DNA of 64,000 nucleotides from CAZNPL01 sp964574815 (GCA_964574815.1 CAZNPL010000012.1:62001-126000), one strand, 5' to 3'; numbered from the stretch's first letter, positions 1-9,966 are shown. Translations and numbers: made by a program. Notes: generated from the letters alone by a model not told the origin.

Positions 1-148
1 CACGCCCGAGGTGTGGACGGCTGCTTTGAAGCGGGGGCGTATGACAACGCTGCCTCGCGGGCTCCGGCCACCGTTCCTCGTTGGTACAATGGGCATCCCC
101 GGCCCCGGGGCTCGGCGTAATCGATCGCTCAGGTTCGAGGAGGAACGC

Positions 149-958
149 GTGTCCGGGCGAACACCGTGTCCGATCATCCTGGCCCATGGCATATGCCGTT
201 TTGATCACCTGTTGAACGCCACCTTCGGGCTCGACAACCAGGGTGACGACAGTCTGCACTACTTTCGTAAAATACGCAGCACACTGACGCGAGAGGGCTT
301 TAAGGTCTTCCATTCAAACGTCGGCTGGTCGGCGGGTGTCGAGACTCGTGCTCAGCAGCTCAAGAACGAGCTGCGCCAGCTCACGCATAACTTCAGGGAC
401 CACGCCAAAGTGCACATCATCGCGCATAGCATGGGCGGACTCGATGCGAGGCACATGATCGTTGACGAGGGGATGCATGAACGGGTCGCGTCTCTGACCA
501 CGGTCGGCACGCCTCATCATGGGAGCAGCTTTGCCGACTGGGGTACGGGTCGTTTGGGCGTTCTCATCCCGCTGCTCAAGCGACTGGGCATCGACGCCGC
601 CGGCTTCGAGGACCTTACCACTGAACGCTGCAAGGCCTTCAATGAACGGGCTGCGAAGTTCGAGAACGAGTGTGGTGTAAGGTATCGCACGGTCGCCGCC
701 GCGCAGGAACGTAACGCCGTATTCTGGCCGTTGCACTTTTCGCACGGCGTGATCGAGGATACCGAGGGGCCCAACGACGGGCTGGTATCGTGTGAGTCGG
801 CAAGATGGCGTGAGGAGTACGTTCTCGACGACATCGTGGGCGACCACATCGACGAGATCGGATGGTGTCAACTGAACAATCCGCAGCATTCGGCAAGCAG
901 GGAAGAAGCTGAACAGAGGATTCGCGACCTCTATTCGCGGATTGCGAGGTCGCTATAG
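149..958 (+). CDS. Triacylglycerol lipase / alpha-beta hydrolase
   Basis: Predicted alpha/beta-hydrolase lipase of 269 aa resembling Pseudomonas/Burkholderia LipA-type triacylglycerol lipases, which hydrolyse long-chain acylglycerol esters. Visible elements in order are the oxyanion-hole segment ILAHG near the N-terminus, the nucleophile elbow AHSMGG (Ser), TVGTPHHGS after it, the acid loop NDGLVS (Asp) and the late GDHIDEIGW (His). The full triad order Ser-Asp-His is therefore present. I chose the GTG at 149 because GAGGAGG lies just upstream; the frame stays open to about position 11 but that extension has no family similarity. No signal peptide is obvious from this start, so it may be intracellular or exported by another route. 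No lipase-specific foldase gene is next to it. The specific substrate is inferred only from family resemblance. Confidence 0.8.
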   Translation: MSGRTPCPIILAHGICRFDHLLNATFGLDNQGDDSLHYFRKIRSTLTREGFKVFHSNVGWSAGVETRAQQLKNELRQLTHNFRDHAKVHIIAHSMGGLDARHMIVDEGMHERVASLTTVGTPHHGSSFADWGTGRLGVLIPLLKRLGIDAAGFEDLTTERCKAFNERAAKFENECGVRYRTVAAAQERNAVFWPLHFSHGVIEDTEGPNDGLVSCESARWREEYVLDDIVGDHIDEIGWCQLNNPQHSASREEAEQRIRDLYSRIARSL

Positions 959-1069
959 TCCGATAAGAAAGCGAGAGCAAAACCTGCACCTTGGCAGCGT
1001 TATGGGGAGCCGTGGTTGGTCTGTGGCGACGGGCGGAGCGGTGTATCAGGACACGGCCCACAGGGAGCG

Positions 1070-1085
1070 GTGCATCAAGATGCAC
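1070..1085. repeat. Palindromic repeat GTGCATC-WW-GATGCAC, copy 1
   Basis: A 16-bp inverted repeat, GTGCATCAAGATGCAC. The same palindrome recurs at 24564-24579 and, in the opposite orientation, at 33833-33848. It lies between the lipase and the GGDEF gene. A related degenerate unit (GAGCGGTGTATCAGGACAC) sits about 30 bp upstream, which suggests two diverged copies side by side. Confidence 0.75.
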
Positions 1086-1095
1086 CGTACGGCTG

Positions 1096-2505
1096 TCAGC
1101 CGCTGCGCCGAGCGCCCAGCGCTCTGCCCCCGTTTTCGCCGCCGATGTAGATGCAGTTCTTGCCTTCTCGCTTTGCGGCCAGCAGAGCGGCGTCCGCCTG
1201 CCGGACGAGGTCGTCGGGTGACGATGCGTCGCGCGGGAAGCTGGCCAGTCCGCCGCTGATCGTAAGGCGGACACGCCTGGGCAGCTCGAGGTGCCTGAAT
1301 CGATGCGCCCGCAACGATCGGCGAAAACGCTGGATCAACGGGAGGAGCTCGCGAGGATGTTCTGAGCCGGGGATCCGAGGCCCCTCTTTGTCCCAGAAGA
1401 TCACCGCGAACTCGTCGCCCCCGTAACGGGTCACGACATCGTGGTCACGGACGTTACGCCGGAATAGCGCTCCGCAACCCTTGATGATCTCGTCGCCGGC
1501 CTCATGGCCATGGGCATCGTTGTAGGACTTGAAATCGTCGATGTCGAACATGAGCAGCGTGACCGTGGATCCGTCCTCGCGCGCCTGTTCGATCAGCCGC
1601 GCCAGGCACTCGCGCAGGTAGCGCCGATTCGGCAGCCCGCTAAGTTCGTCTGTGTAGGCCATTTCGCGCAATCGCCGCCGCTCCAGCGCGGCAAGCGCCA
1701 ACCGGACTACCACTTTTGCATAATGCCCCAGGTTCGAGACCTCGGTTGCGTCAAACGAGCCCTGCTTCTTGGGCCACACGGCTGCGTGCCCAATCGGCGT
1801 GTTATCACGGTATAGCGGTTCGACCAGTTCCGGCTCCGAGCCGGTGTCACCCGCGCGGCCCATCGACCCTTCGACGACAACCCGCGCTGCACCGGCTCCC
1901 ATGGAAACGCGAAGGTATTCCGCCAGCGCGTCCAGCAATTGCTCGGGCGGCGAACCGAGGCGATCGACCGCCTCGCCAAGGGCTGCAAGCTCCGCCGTAG
2001 CCTCCGCTTCAACGCTGGGTGCGTCCGGCCCGTTCCAAACCGGCGCGGCCGGTGCTCGTGTGCCCTCCATCGTTGCGCCCGCGGGTGGACTTGCTTCCGC
2101 ATCGGTGTTCAACGAATGGCTACTCGCCAGCGCCGCGATCACCTCCTCGTCTCGCAGCGGGCAGATCAAATAATCGTCCGCCCCGTTGGCCATGACCCGC
2201 AATACGATCGGCTCTGCTTCAGGGCGGCAGCATAGCAGAAGCCTGGCGCCGTCGCCGGCGGCTTCCCGGAGTCCCGCCACCGCTTTCTCGAGTTCCTGCT
2301 GCCACGGATCGACGTAGGCCATGACGGTATGGAAGGGTTCCCCCGTAATCTCCGCGATGGCCGAAAGAAAGGTGTCACACGTTTTCACGTGCCAGGTCGG
2401 ATGGCGCCTGCGCAGCCAATCGGCGATTCCCTCGCGGTCGTTCACCACCAGGACCGATTCGCTCGTCGCCTCAGTCGCCATGGACGGATCGACCCCGCCT
2501 GTCAT
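1096..2505 (-). CDS. Diguanylate cyclase with receiver-like and GAF-like regions
   Basis: A 469-aa GGDEF protein that should make cyclic di-GMP from two GTP. The C-terminal domain (about residues 290-455) contains the intact active-site motif RYGGDEF. The product-inhibition I-site R-x-x-D is also present as RDHD, exactly five residues before GGDEF, so allosteric feedback is expected. The N-terminal about 115 residues (SVLVVNDREGIADWL..., ending near GADDYLICPL) look like a degenerate response-regulator receiver. The middle (about 170-275) has GAF-like character. The ATG at 2505 overlaps the stop of the upstream receiver-like gene by 4 bp (ATGA), indicating translational coupling. An internal ATG at 2481 is an alternative start. 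Together the pair looks like a signalling operon that tunes c-di-GMP. Confidence 0.88.
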   Translation of the reverse strand: MTGGVDPSMATEATSESVLVVNDREGIADWLRRRHPTWHVKTCDTFLSAIAEITGEPFHTVMAYVDPWQQELEKAVAGLREAAGDGARLLLCCRPEAEPIVLRVMANGADDYLICPLRDEEVIAALASSHSLNTDAEASPPAGATMEGTRAPAAPVWNGPDAPSVEAEATAELAALGEAVDRLGSPPEQLLDALAEYLRVSMGAGAARVVVEGSMGRAGDTGSEPELVEPLYRDNTPIGHAAVWPKKQGSFDATEVSNLGHYAKVVVRLALAALERRRLREMAYTDELSGLPNRRYLRECLARLIEQAREDGSTVTLLMFDIDDFKSYNDAHGHEAGDEIIKGCGALFRRNVRDHDVVTRYGGDEFAVIFWDKEGPRIPGSEHPRELLPLIQRFRRSLRAHRFRHLELPRRVRLTISGGLASFPRDASSPDDLVRQADAALLAAKREGKNCIYIGGENGGRALGARRSG

Positions 2506-3209
2506 CGCGTCACTTCCGTGTTCGCCGTCTTCGAACTCGGCGACGTCTCGTTATAAAGCAGCAGCCGGATTTCCTCGGCCGACAGCAGCGGGCCGTCTTC
2601 GATGGGGACTCGCGCGGCGGCATAGCCGGTTTGACCGGCCATCCCCGGTGCTTCCGCCGCCCCCTTATCCGGCGGCGTACGCACCGGGCGTTCGCCGGCC
2701 TCCCGCCAGGGGAACGGAATCTCAGTTTCTCCCCGGCTCCCGGCCGGCGGCGCGTCCTCTCCCGGCTCGGGCGGGGGCGTCTCGTGGGCTGCCGAAAGAG
2801 CCCCTTTACGGGCCTCATCCAGCACTCGTGCAATCGCCCCGGGTGTCGGCTCAATTATCGCCTTGGCACCCAGGGACAGTGCTTCGCTGATACGCTCCGC
2901 CTCCGTGAGACCTCCGTAGACGAAGATCGGAACGGGCAGGTCGCGACGGACCACTTCGGACACGAAACCGTACTCCTCGCGAGGCAGCCGGTCGAGGTTC
3001 AGAAGCACCGCGTGGAACTGACGCTCAGCGGAGCGGCCAAGACGAGCCAGCCCGCGATATACGTCTGCGCACATTTCAACCTCGGCGCCTCCGTCCTGTA
3101 GTGCGGTCGTCAGCGCTGCGCACTCGGCGTCCAATGACTCGGTGATGTGCAGGACGCGCGTTCGATCGGACGGCTCGGTGGCCACTTTCGTCTCTTTGAA
3201 AGGTTTCAC
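2502..3209 (-). CDS. Receiver-like signalling protein upstream of GGDEF gene
   Basis: A 235-aa protein. The first about 125 residues (TRVLHITESLDAECAALTTAL... HAVLLNLDRLPREEYGFVSEVVRRDLPVPIFVYGG... ALSLGAKAIIEPT) have the alternating strand/helix pattern of a CheY-like receiver. The usual phospho-acceptor region reads LLNLDRL and lacks the classical acidic pocket, so phosphorylation is uncertain. The C-terminal half is Pro/Gly-rich and probably disordered. The start is GTG at 3209, preceded by GGAGGAGG at good spacing. The frame remains open far upstream, but that stretch is antisense to the deacylase gene and is not part of this protein. Its stop overlaps the start of the GGDEF gene by 4 bp, so the two are likely co-translated. 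Function beyond a role in that pathway is inference. Confidence 0.7.
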   Translation of the reverse strand: MKPFKETKVATEPSDRTRVLHITESLDAECAALTTALQDGGAEVEMCADVYRGLARLGRSAERQFHAVLLNLDRLPREEYGFVSEVVRRDLPVPIFVYGGLTEAERISEALSLGAKAIIEPTPGAIARVLDEARKGALSAAHETPPPEPGEDAPPAGSRGETEIPFPWREAGERPVRTPPDKGAAEAPGMAGQTGYAAARVPIEDGPLLSAEEIRLLLYNETSPSSKTANTEVTR

Positions 3210-3413
3210 AGACCGGTCTTTCCTCCTCCTTCCATACTTTAGGTGACAGACGCCACCCGGGTCAACGAAAGCTCGGGGTGACCGACCGAGGATGAAGGCA
3301 GTGCTGACCGTTCGGGGTTTCGGCCAGTTGATGCCAAGGCGGCTTGGAATCCGGCCGGACCGCGACAGGCGCCGGCCGTCGCGGTACCATGCGAGAAACG
3401 GGCGGAGGCCGAT

Positions 3414-4331
3414 ATGACCGTTCGCGTGGTCCATCATCCCGATTACTTCTCGGACATTGGGGTGCACGTGTTCCCCACCGAGAAGTTCGCCCTGGTGCTC
3501 GAAGGCATCCGAACGCGCGTCGAGGAGTTCGATCGGATCGTCCACACGCCGTCGGCCGCGACTGCGGAGCAACTGGCTCGGGTCCACACGCCCCAGTATC
3601 TCGCCGACCTGGAGGCCTGTCGGCGGACGCCTCGAACCATGTTTTCCGAATTGCCGCTCACCAGGCAGATCGTCGATGCCTACTACCTGATGGCCGGGGG
3701 TACCTGCCTGGCCGCCGAACTGGCAATGGATCGCGGTTGTGCGATGAACGTCGGGGGCGGGTTCCACCACGCCTTCGCCGACCGGGCCGAGGGCTTCTGC
3801 TACGTGAACGACGTGGCCGTGGCCGCCCGCGAGGTGCAGGCCACGTACCGGGTCGAGCGTGTTGCCGTCATCGACACCGACCTGCACCAGGGCAACGGCA
3901 CGGCCCATATCTTTCATGACGACCCGAGCGTTTTCACCTTCTCGATTCACCAGGAGAACCTCTACCCGGTCAAGGAGCAGAGCGATCTGGATATCGGACT
4001 TGATGCCGGCACGGCGGACGAGGAGTATCTGGACAAGCTGCGCACGTCACTCAAAGTCATCTTCCGGCGTTTCAAGCCGGGGTTCGTGATCTACGTGGGC
4101 GGCGTCGATCCGTTCGAGCAGGACCAGCTCGGCTCGCTTCGACTCTCGAAGGAAGGAATCAAGACCCGGGACGCGACGGTCTTCGGCTACTGTCACGGCC
4201 ACGGCGTGCCGGTGGCCGCCGTTCTGGCGGGCGGCTACGCAGTGGACCTGCGTGACACGGTGGAGATGCACGTGAACACGTATCTCGCGCTGCGCGAGGT
4301 GTTCGAGGGCGGTCCCGCGGGGGGTGATTGA
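3414..4331 (+). CDS. Histone deacetylase superfamily deacylase (AcuC/HDAC-like)
   Basis: A 305-aa zinc-dependent deacylase of the arginase/HDAC fold. The hallmark residues are present: GGGFHHA (His118/His119 charge-relay pair), IDTDLHQGNGT (Asp154, Asp156 and His158 around the zinc site), Asp232 in GGVDPFEQD (third zinc ligand) and GGY at about 273-275 (transition-state Tyr). Length fits bacterial family members. It probably removes acetyl or other acyl groups from lysine or small amines; bacterial homologues include acetoin-utilisation AcuC and polyamine deacetylases, and the substrate cannot be told here. It is divergent from the receiver/GGDEF operon, with about 200 bp between starts. The ATG at 3414 has a purine-rich stretch (GGAGG) close upstream. 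Confidence 0.87.
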   Translation: MTVRVVHHPDYFSDIGVHVFPTEKFALVLEGIRTRVEEFDRIVHTPSAATAEQLARVHTPQYLADLEACRRTPRTMFSELPLTRQIVDAYYLMAGGTCLAAELAMDRGCAMNVGGGFHHAFADRAEGFCYVNDVAVAAREVQATYRVERVAVIDTDLHQGNGTAHIFHDDPSVFTFSIHQENLYPVKEQSDLDIGLDAGTADEEYLDKLRTSLKVIFRRFKPGFVIYVGGVDPFEQDQLGSLRLSKEGIKTRDATVFGYCHGHGVPVAAVLAGGYAVDLRDTVEMHVNTYLALREVFEGGPAGGD

Positions 4332-4576
4332 TATTGGTTGGAGTAACGCAGATGGTGGAATCGCTGTTGAGCCTCATTCTGAATTTCATCATTCAGTTGT
4401 TGTCGCTGCTGCTCGCCACGCCCGGCAGTGCGTGAGCGTCGCTGAAACGGCGAGCGTGCCGCTGCTCTCGAGCAGTGCGCGAACATTACCGAAACGCCAC
4501 TGACGCCGTCTGCACCTGTCGGCGCCCGATGCAGCACCCGGGAGCCAGACGTGTCGATGTACCAAGCTGCTGCGAG

Positions 4577-5947
4577 CTATTTTTCCTTCTCCGTTGAGTG
4601 GACCTCCCGGCGCAGGTGTTCGAGGGCTTTCTTGAGGACGGGGTCCGGTGTTTCGGGGTCGGTTCCTGCGAACTGTACGCGGACGTCCGGTGCGATGCCC
4701 TTGCCTTCGAAGCACTCGCCGTCGGGCGTGAGCGCTCGCCAGGACGGTATCAACACCTTGACCCCGTTCGGCAAGTAAGTCGGAGCCGGGTTGCCGGATG
4801 ATCCGAACGACATTTCGCCGAACAGCGTGGCCCGCTCTGCTTGCTTCATCATGAGCAGGAAGGCCTCGCAACTGCTCATGTTGCGAGGGCCCATCAGCAC
4901 GGCGACCGGCCCACGGTAGCGCCGTTCGGGTTCGTTCGGCTCGATGACCCGCTCGCGAATTGGTGTGAAGTCGTCGGAAGCGGGTCCGCGCCGATACGTA
5001 TGCTTCGCGTAGACGTGTTTGCGGCTGACGAACCACGATGCAATCGAGCGTGCAAGCGTCTCGTCTCCGCCGGAATTGGGACGCACGTCAATCACCATCG
5101 CGGGAGCGTTCGCGTGGTTTTCGAGGTACCGGCGGGCCTGCCCGATGTCGGTCGCCGCCGCACGCGACCAGGTCTTGATCATGAGACAGGCGATTCCGTC
5201 CTGCGTCTCGCCGGTCCAGACGTTCATGTTGAGGCGGTGCAGGTTCGGCACGAGCATCCTGATTCGATCGAGGTCGTAATTGGCGGGCACGCTCCGCTGG
5301 TAGGTGGCGATCGTCTCGCCATCGAGCTCCAACCACATATGCATGTCCTTCGCGGCGGCGAGCATCCGGGCGGTTCGCCGGGCCCATTCGGCCACACTTT
5401 CCGCGGAGACGATTTCCCGGCGATGCCGCACAAAATGCTGCTCCCAATCGACGTCACGCAACTCGAAATAGGAGTACTTGTTGCGCAGGGCACTGGTCAG
5501 AGCGTCGAATGATTCGATGTTCAGATCCCGTTGCTGCTCCTCGTTGCGCTGGATCGCCTTCGCACCGCCGGTCGTGAACCGGCAAAACGTCGGCTCTGCC
5601 GGTACCAGCCAGACGCTCCGGAAGTTCTTGTGTTGGTCACTATTGATCGAGAAGCGATACTCCCAATCAGTCCGCAGACTCACCGGCAGCACGAAGGTGT
5701 AGGCGTCCGCCCAGCGCGGGTCTCCGGCGACACTGGGAAAATGAGGTCCGCCGCCGACTAGCGAATAGCCTTCCGGGCTCATCGCCATATCGAAGGTGAT
5801 GCGGATTTCCTTGACGCTGGGATCGACGTCAGTAGCGCCGCACGGCGGCTGAACCGTCTTCACCAGCGGGACCCGCTCGCGGTCTTCCGGCGCGTCCTGT
5901 GCCGCCGCAGCGGCCCCGATGACCAGCAGAAGGGGCAGTTGTCGCAT
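4577..5947 (-). CDS. Exported S41-family (tail-specific-like) peptidase
   Basis: A 456-aa protein starting with a short signal peptide (MRQLPLLLVIGAAAAAQ, residues 1-17). The C-terminal half resembles the S41 peptidase core: VIDVRPNSGGDE, then GPVAVLMGPRNMSSCEAF where Ser358 or Ser359 would be the nucleophile, then MSFGSSGNPAPTYLPNGV and the closing EGKGIAPDVRV typical of the family. A Ig-like/PPC-type N-terminal portion (VQPPCGATDVDPSVKEIRITFDM) is also present. It should act in the periplasm or outer compartment and degrade exported proteins or peptides. It is divergent from the tricorn-type gene at 6196, sharing a 248-bp intergenic region, so two S41-related peptidases may be co-regulated. 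Substrate unknown. Confidence 0.82.
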   Translation of the reverse strand: MRQLPLLLVIGAAAAAQDAPEDRERVPLVKTVQPPCGATDVDPSVKEIRITFDMAMSPEGYSLVGGGPHFPSVAGDPRWADAYTFVLPVSLRTDWEYRFSINSDQHKNFRSVWLVPAEPTFCRFTTGGAKAIQRNEEQQRDLNIESFDALTSALRNKYSYFELRDVDWEQHFVRHRREIVSAESVAEWARRTARMLAAAKDMHMWLELDGETIATYQRSVPANYDLDRIRMLVPNLHRLNMNVWTGETQDGIACLMIKTWSRAAATDIGQARRYLENHANAPAMVIDVRPNSGGDETLARSIASWFVSRKHVYAKHTYRRGPASDDFTPIRERVIEPNEPERRYRGPVAVLMGPRNMSSCEAFLLMMKQAERATLFGEMSFGSSGNPAPTYLPNGVKVLIPSWRALTPDGECFEGKGIAPDVRVQFAGTDPETPDPVLKKALEHLRREVHSTEKEK

Positions 5948-6195
5948 GTGATCGTCTCCAACGGCTCAACCAGGCGGCGTCCATACCGCGCCGCAGCAGC
6001 AAGCGTCCTTCGGCGTCGCGACGCCCACGCGGGAATTGGCGCGTGTGCACTCCTTGATACAATCGCCTCGCTGACGGAGACGTCAAGCACGGTCTGGTTC
6101 GCACTGAGACGACCAACGACCCACCCGCGACGCGTTGTCGGATCGCTTCCGGCGCGCCCACCGACAGCGCGGCTTTCACGAAAGGAGCAGCCGAC

Positions 6196-9100
6196 GTGTT
6201 CAAGAGCCTCGCCCAACGAATCCTCCCGTGTGTGATTTTCATTATTTCAGCCGGGGCCGTGCAAGCGGCCACGCACCTGATGCGGTATGCCGACGTGCAC
6301 CTTGACCGGATCGTGTTCACCTATGAAGGCGATCTCTGGATCGTCTCCAGTGCGGGCGGCGACGCCCGCCGCATCACCAACGATCCGGGCATGGAATACC
6401 TGGCGAAGTTCTCGCCCGACGGCAGGCAGATCGCCTTTACGGCCCAATACGACGGCGGGACCGACGTCTACGTGATGGACGCCCGCGGGGGCATTCCGAC
6501 GCGGCTGACGTATCACCCGGCGTCTGACCGCGTGCTCGGATGGTTTCCGGACGGTCAGAGCGTACTCTTTCGCTCCACCCGGGAGTATTCGTTCCGAGCG
6601 GAGGAGATCTATCGGGTCCGGCTCGATGGGGGAATGCCGGAGAAGCTTCCGGTGGACCGCGCCGGGCTGGCGTCGTTGTCGCCCGACGGCAAGCGTATCG
6701 CCTACAACCGGATCTCGCGCGAATCGCGCACCTGGAAGCGGCACCAGGGCGGAACCGCACAGGACATCTGGATGGGCAGTCTCGAAGCGCGCGACTACGA
6801 GAGAATCACGGATTGGCGCGGCTCGGACAATTTCCCGATGTGGCACGGGAACGCGATCTACTTCAATTCCGATCGAGAGGACGGCACCCTCAACATCTAC
6901 AGGTACGACCTCGACACCGAGCGAATCACGCGGCAGACGCGCTTCACCGAATACGATGTGAAGTATCCGTCGATCGGTCCCGAGCAGATCGTCTTTCAGA
7001 ACGCCGCGTCACTGCACCTGCTCAACCTCGAGAGCGGCGCGGTCGAGGAGGTCGCCGTTACGATTCCCACCGATCGCGTGCGTATGCGCCCGGAGTTCGT
7101 CTCGGTCAGTCCGACGAAAGGGGCATTCAGACTTTCGCCCGGCGGCGAGCGACTGCTCCTGGAGGCCCGCGGCGAAGTCTTGAGCCTTCCGGTCGAGGAT
7201 GAAGGCGAGCCGGCGAACTTGACCCGGACGCTCGGCGCCCGGGAGAAGAACGCCGCGTGGTCGCCGGACGGGAAGTGGGTCGCCTTCCTGTCCGACCGCA
7301 CCGGCGAGGAGGAGGTGTACCTGACCAATCAGGACGGCGATACGCCGTGGAAGCAGCTTACCACGGGCGGGCTCGGGTTCCGCATGCACCTGGTCTGGTC
7401 GCCCGACAGCCGGTATCTGCTGTTTTCCGATAAATTCATGAAGCTCAACCTCCTCGACGTCGAGCTCGGCGAATTAAAGGTCATCGACCAGGCCGATTAC
7501 GACGACGCCTGGGAGCGGTGGGGCATCCAGGACTACGTCTGGTCGCCGGACAGCCAATGGATCGCCTATACCAAGATGGAACGAAGCCTGTACGACGGGA
7601 TCTTCCTTTACTCGATCGAGTCCGGAACCACGCATCGGGTCACCAGCGAGTTGACCGAGGATTTCAGCCCGTCGTTCGACCCGGCGGGACGCTATCTTTA
7701 CTTCCTGTCAAACCGCACCTTCGATCCGACCATGGGCTTCGTGGACCAGAATCACATCTTCTTGGACATGTGCCGGCCGTACGTCGTGCTCCTGCGCGAT
7801 GATCAGACGTCTCCATTCGCACCGGAGGAGGTCCGGGTCGAGGTCGCCGAGGCGGAAGACAACGGCGAGACAACGTCGGAGAAACAGGAAGGAGAAGAGC
7901 GCACTGACGACGAGTCGTTCCGAATCGATGTCGACGGCATACAAGAGCGCATTGTCGTCGTGCCGGGCGTCGAGAACGGCAATTACTTCCGGCTCGAGGC
8001 CACCGAGGACGGGTTCCTCTACCTGGTCAAGACCGAAAAGGAGTTCTCCAAGTATCAGGTCGTCACGGACGACACCGGCGGCGACCTGGATTTGTACAGC
8101 TACAACCTCGAAGACGACGAGACGGAGAAGGTCCTCGGCGGCATTGCGAACTACCACCTCTCGGCCGACGGCGAGAAGCTTGTGTATCGAGCCCTTAGCC
8201 ACGGCAAGCCGAAGTACGGCGTCGTGGACGCCGGCTCCAAGGCCGCCGTCGGCGACGGACTGGTCTCCCTCGGCGATGCCAGGGTCAAGGTCGACCGGAC
8301 CCAGGAGTTCCTCCAGATTTTCAACGAAGCCTGGCGCGTCCAGCGCGACTGGTTCTACGACCCCGGGATGCACGGTTATGACTGGCAGAAGATCGGCGAG
8401 AAGTACCGCCGCTTCGTGCCGGACTGCGGCAATCGCAGCGACCTGAACTACCTGATCGGAGAGATGATCGCGGAATTGAACGTTGGGCATACGTACGTCT
8501 ACGGCGGCGACATCGAGCGTGACGAAAAACGCGTCCGCACCGGCATGCTCGGCGTTGTGTTCGAGGCCGAGCCGGGCGCCAAGTACTATCGTATCACCCA
8601 CATCATTCCGGGAACGCCCGGCGACGAGGATGCCCGATCGCCGTTCGACGCACCCGGCTGCCCCATCGAGGCCGGCCATTATCTCATCGCCATCGACGGC
8701 GAGGAGATTACCACGGCCGACAACGTGTACGCCTTCCTGCAGAACAAGTCGGGCCGCGCCGTCACCGTGACGTACAACGACCTCCCGTCGCCCCGCAACG
8801 CCGGCAAACACCGCGTCAAAACCATCGGCGACGAGCGGACCATCCGGTACCGCGAGTGGGTCGAGAACAACCGCGCCTACGTCGATTCCGCCACCGACCA
8901 GCAGGTGGGGTACGTCCACCTGCCGAACATGTCGCAGGCCGGCCTGATCGAGTTCGCAAGGATCTGGTACCCGCTTTATTACAAGAAGGGATTCATCATC
9001 GACGAGCGCTATAACGGCGGCGGTTTCGTCGGCGATATGATCATCGACCGTCTGGAGCGGGAGTTGTGGGCGCTCACCCAGCCGCGGGAGGGGCGCTTCA

Positions 9101-9528
9101 TTCGCGATCCGGAGCGCTGCTTCTACGGGCATATGGTCGTTCTGATCAACGAGGACACCGGCTCCAACGGCGAGTACTTCGCCGAGGCGATCAAGCGCAA
9201 GGGCCTCGCTCCGCTTATCGGCATGCGCACATGGGGCGGAGCGGTCGGGATCGAGCCGCATCAGGACTTAGTGGATCGGGGGCTCACGACCCCGCCGCAG
9301 TTCGCGCCGTATGACCTTCAGGGGAATTGGATGATCGAGGGCCACGGCGTTGATCCGGACATGGAAGTTCAGAACATGCCCGGCGACGTGCTGCGAGGCC
9401 GGGACGCCCAGCTCGAGGCCGCCATCGATCACATTCTCGAAAGGCTGGCCTCGGATCCCGTGGAGTTGCCGACTGCGCCGCCGCACCCGATCAAGACGAA
9501 GGACGTCGTCTCGCGCGAATCGCCGTGA
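6196..9528 (+). CDS. Tricorn protease homologue (exported, S41 family)
   Basis: A 1110-aa protein with the tricorn architecture. There is an N-terminal signal peptide (hydrophobic LPCVIFIISAGAVQA), then beta-propeller blades of WD40/PD40 type (FSPDGRQIAFTAQ, WSPDGKWVAFLSDR, WSPDSRYLLFSD, WSPDSQWIAYTK), then a C1 region from about 700, a PDZ-like segment (GVVFEAEPGAKYYRI... APGCPIEAGHYLIAIDGEEI) and the S41 catalytic core. The nucleophile is Ser990 in DTGSNGEYFAEA, followed by MRTWGGAVGI. An acidic E/D-rich insert sits at about residues 550-570. Archaeal tricorn trims proteasome products; exported bacterial forms are thought to degrade peptides in the periplasm. The start is GTG at 6196 with AAAGGAG upstream. 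Confidence 0.92.
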   Translation: MFKSLAQRILPCVIFIISAGAVQAATHLMRYADVHLDRIVFTYEGDLWIVSSAGGDARRITNDPGMEYLAKFSPDGRQIAFTAQYDGGTDVYVMDARGGIPTRLTYHPASDRVLGWFPDGQSVLFRSTREYSFRAEEIYRVRLDGGMPEKLPVDRAGLASLSPDGKRIAYNRISRESRTWKRHQGGTAQDIWMGSLEARDYERITDWRGSDNFPMWHGNAIYFNSDREDGTLNIYRYDLDTERITRQTRFTEYDVKYPSIGPEQIVFQNAASLHLLNLESGAVEEVAVTIPTDRVRMRPEFVSVSPTKGAFRLSPGGERLLLEARGEVLSLPVEDEGEPANLTRTLGAREKNAAWSPDGKWVAFLSDRTGEEEVYLTNQDGDTPWKQLTTGGLGFRMHLVWSPDSRYLLFSDKFMKLNLLDVELGELKVIDQADYDDAWERWGIQDYVWSPDSQWIAYTKMERSLYDGIFLYSIESGTTHRVTSELTEDFSPSFDPAGRYLYFLSNRTFDPTMGFVDQNHIFLDMCRPYVVLLRDDQTSPFAPEEVRVEVAEAEDNGETTSEKQEGEERTDDESFRIDVDGIQERIVVVPGVENGNYFRLEATEDGFLYLVKTEKEFSKYQVVTDDTGGDLDLYSYNLEDDETEKVLGGIANYHLSADGEKLVYRALSHGKPKYGVVDAGSKAAVGDGLVSLGDARVKVDRTQEFLQIFNEAWRVQRDWFYDPGMHGYDWQKIGEKYRRFVPDCGNRSDLNYLIGEMIAELNVGHTYVYGGDIERDEKRVRTGMLGVVFEAEPGAKYYRITHIIPGTPGDEDARSPFDAPGCPIEAGHYLIAIDGEEITTADNVYAFLQNKSGRAVTVTYNDLPSPRNAGKHRVKTIGDERTIRYREWVENNRAYVDSATDQQVGYVHLPNMSQAGLIEFARIWYPLYYKKGFIIDERYNGGGFVGDMIIDRLERELWALTQPREGRFIRDPERCFYGHMVVLINEDTGSNGEYFAEAIKRKGLAPLIGMRTWGGAVGIEPHQDLVDRGLTTPPQFAPYDLQGNWMIEGHGVDPDMEVQNMPGDVLRGRDAQLEAAIDHILERLASDPVELPTAPPHPIKTKDVVSRESP

Positions 9529-9966
9529 TCCGGGACAGCCGCTAGAGGGCATTACTCGCAGCGCATCGATCACCATCGCATAACGATGCGCCTCCGCCGT
9601 CTCCTGGCGGAACCCGCCGGCAGGATCGGTGAGCGCCTCCGTGCGCGACGTGCCGCAACCCCGACAATCTGACGCTCCCGCGCGTTTCTGCCACTTTGAC
9701 GCATGTCATCCTGACCACGGCGCATGACCCAACGCAGGTCTCACGTTCTTAAGTCCGGCGTTAGCAACGAATTACGAGTCCGCGCCGTTCGGCCGTGTCG
9801 GAACGGCGATTGCTTGCCTTTGGCGGGAAACGTGCGCTGATGCCTGCGACGGTGATCAAACTTTGAGAACGTCGCGAGACAACAGAGTGAGAGCGTCGGC
9901 GGAGCGGCTGAGAAGCGGCGCGTGGGGTCGGCGGGCCGGGTAACAGAAACGTAAGGAGCGAACACG
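9529..9966. other. Intergenic region before the BON-DnaJ-DAC cluster
   Basis: 438 bp without a convincing gene. A modest inverted repeat GCATCG...CGATGC lies at about 9560-9588. The last 30 bases before the BON start hold a purine-rich ribosome-binding segment (TAAGGAG). No clear -35/-10 pair was recognised, although the promoter for the downstream cluster is probably here. Confidence 0.5.

Noticed and set aside
3210..3950. Long upstream extension of the receiver-like gene (247 codons)
   Set aside because: It is antisense to the well-supported deacylase gene and shows no domain; a strong GGAGGAGG precedes the GTG at 3209.
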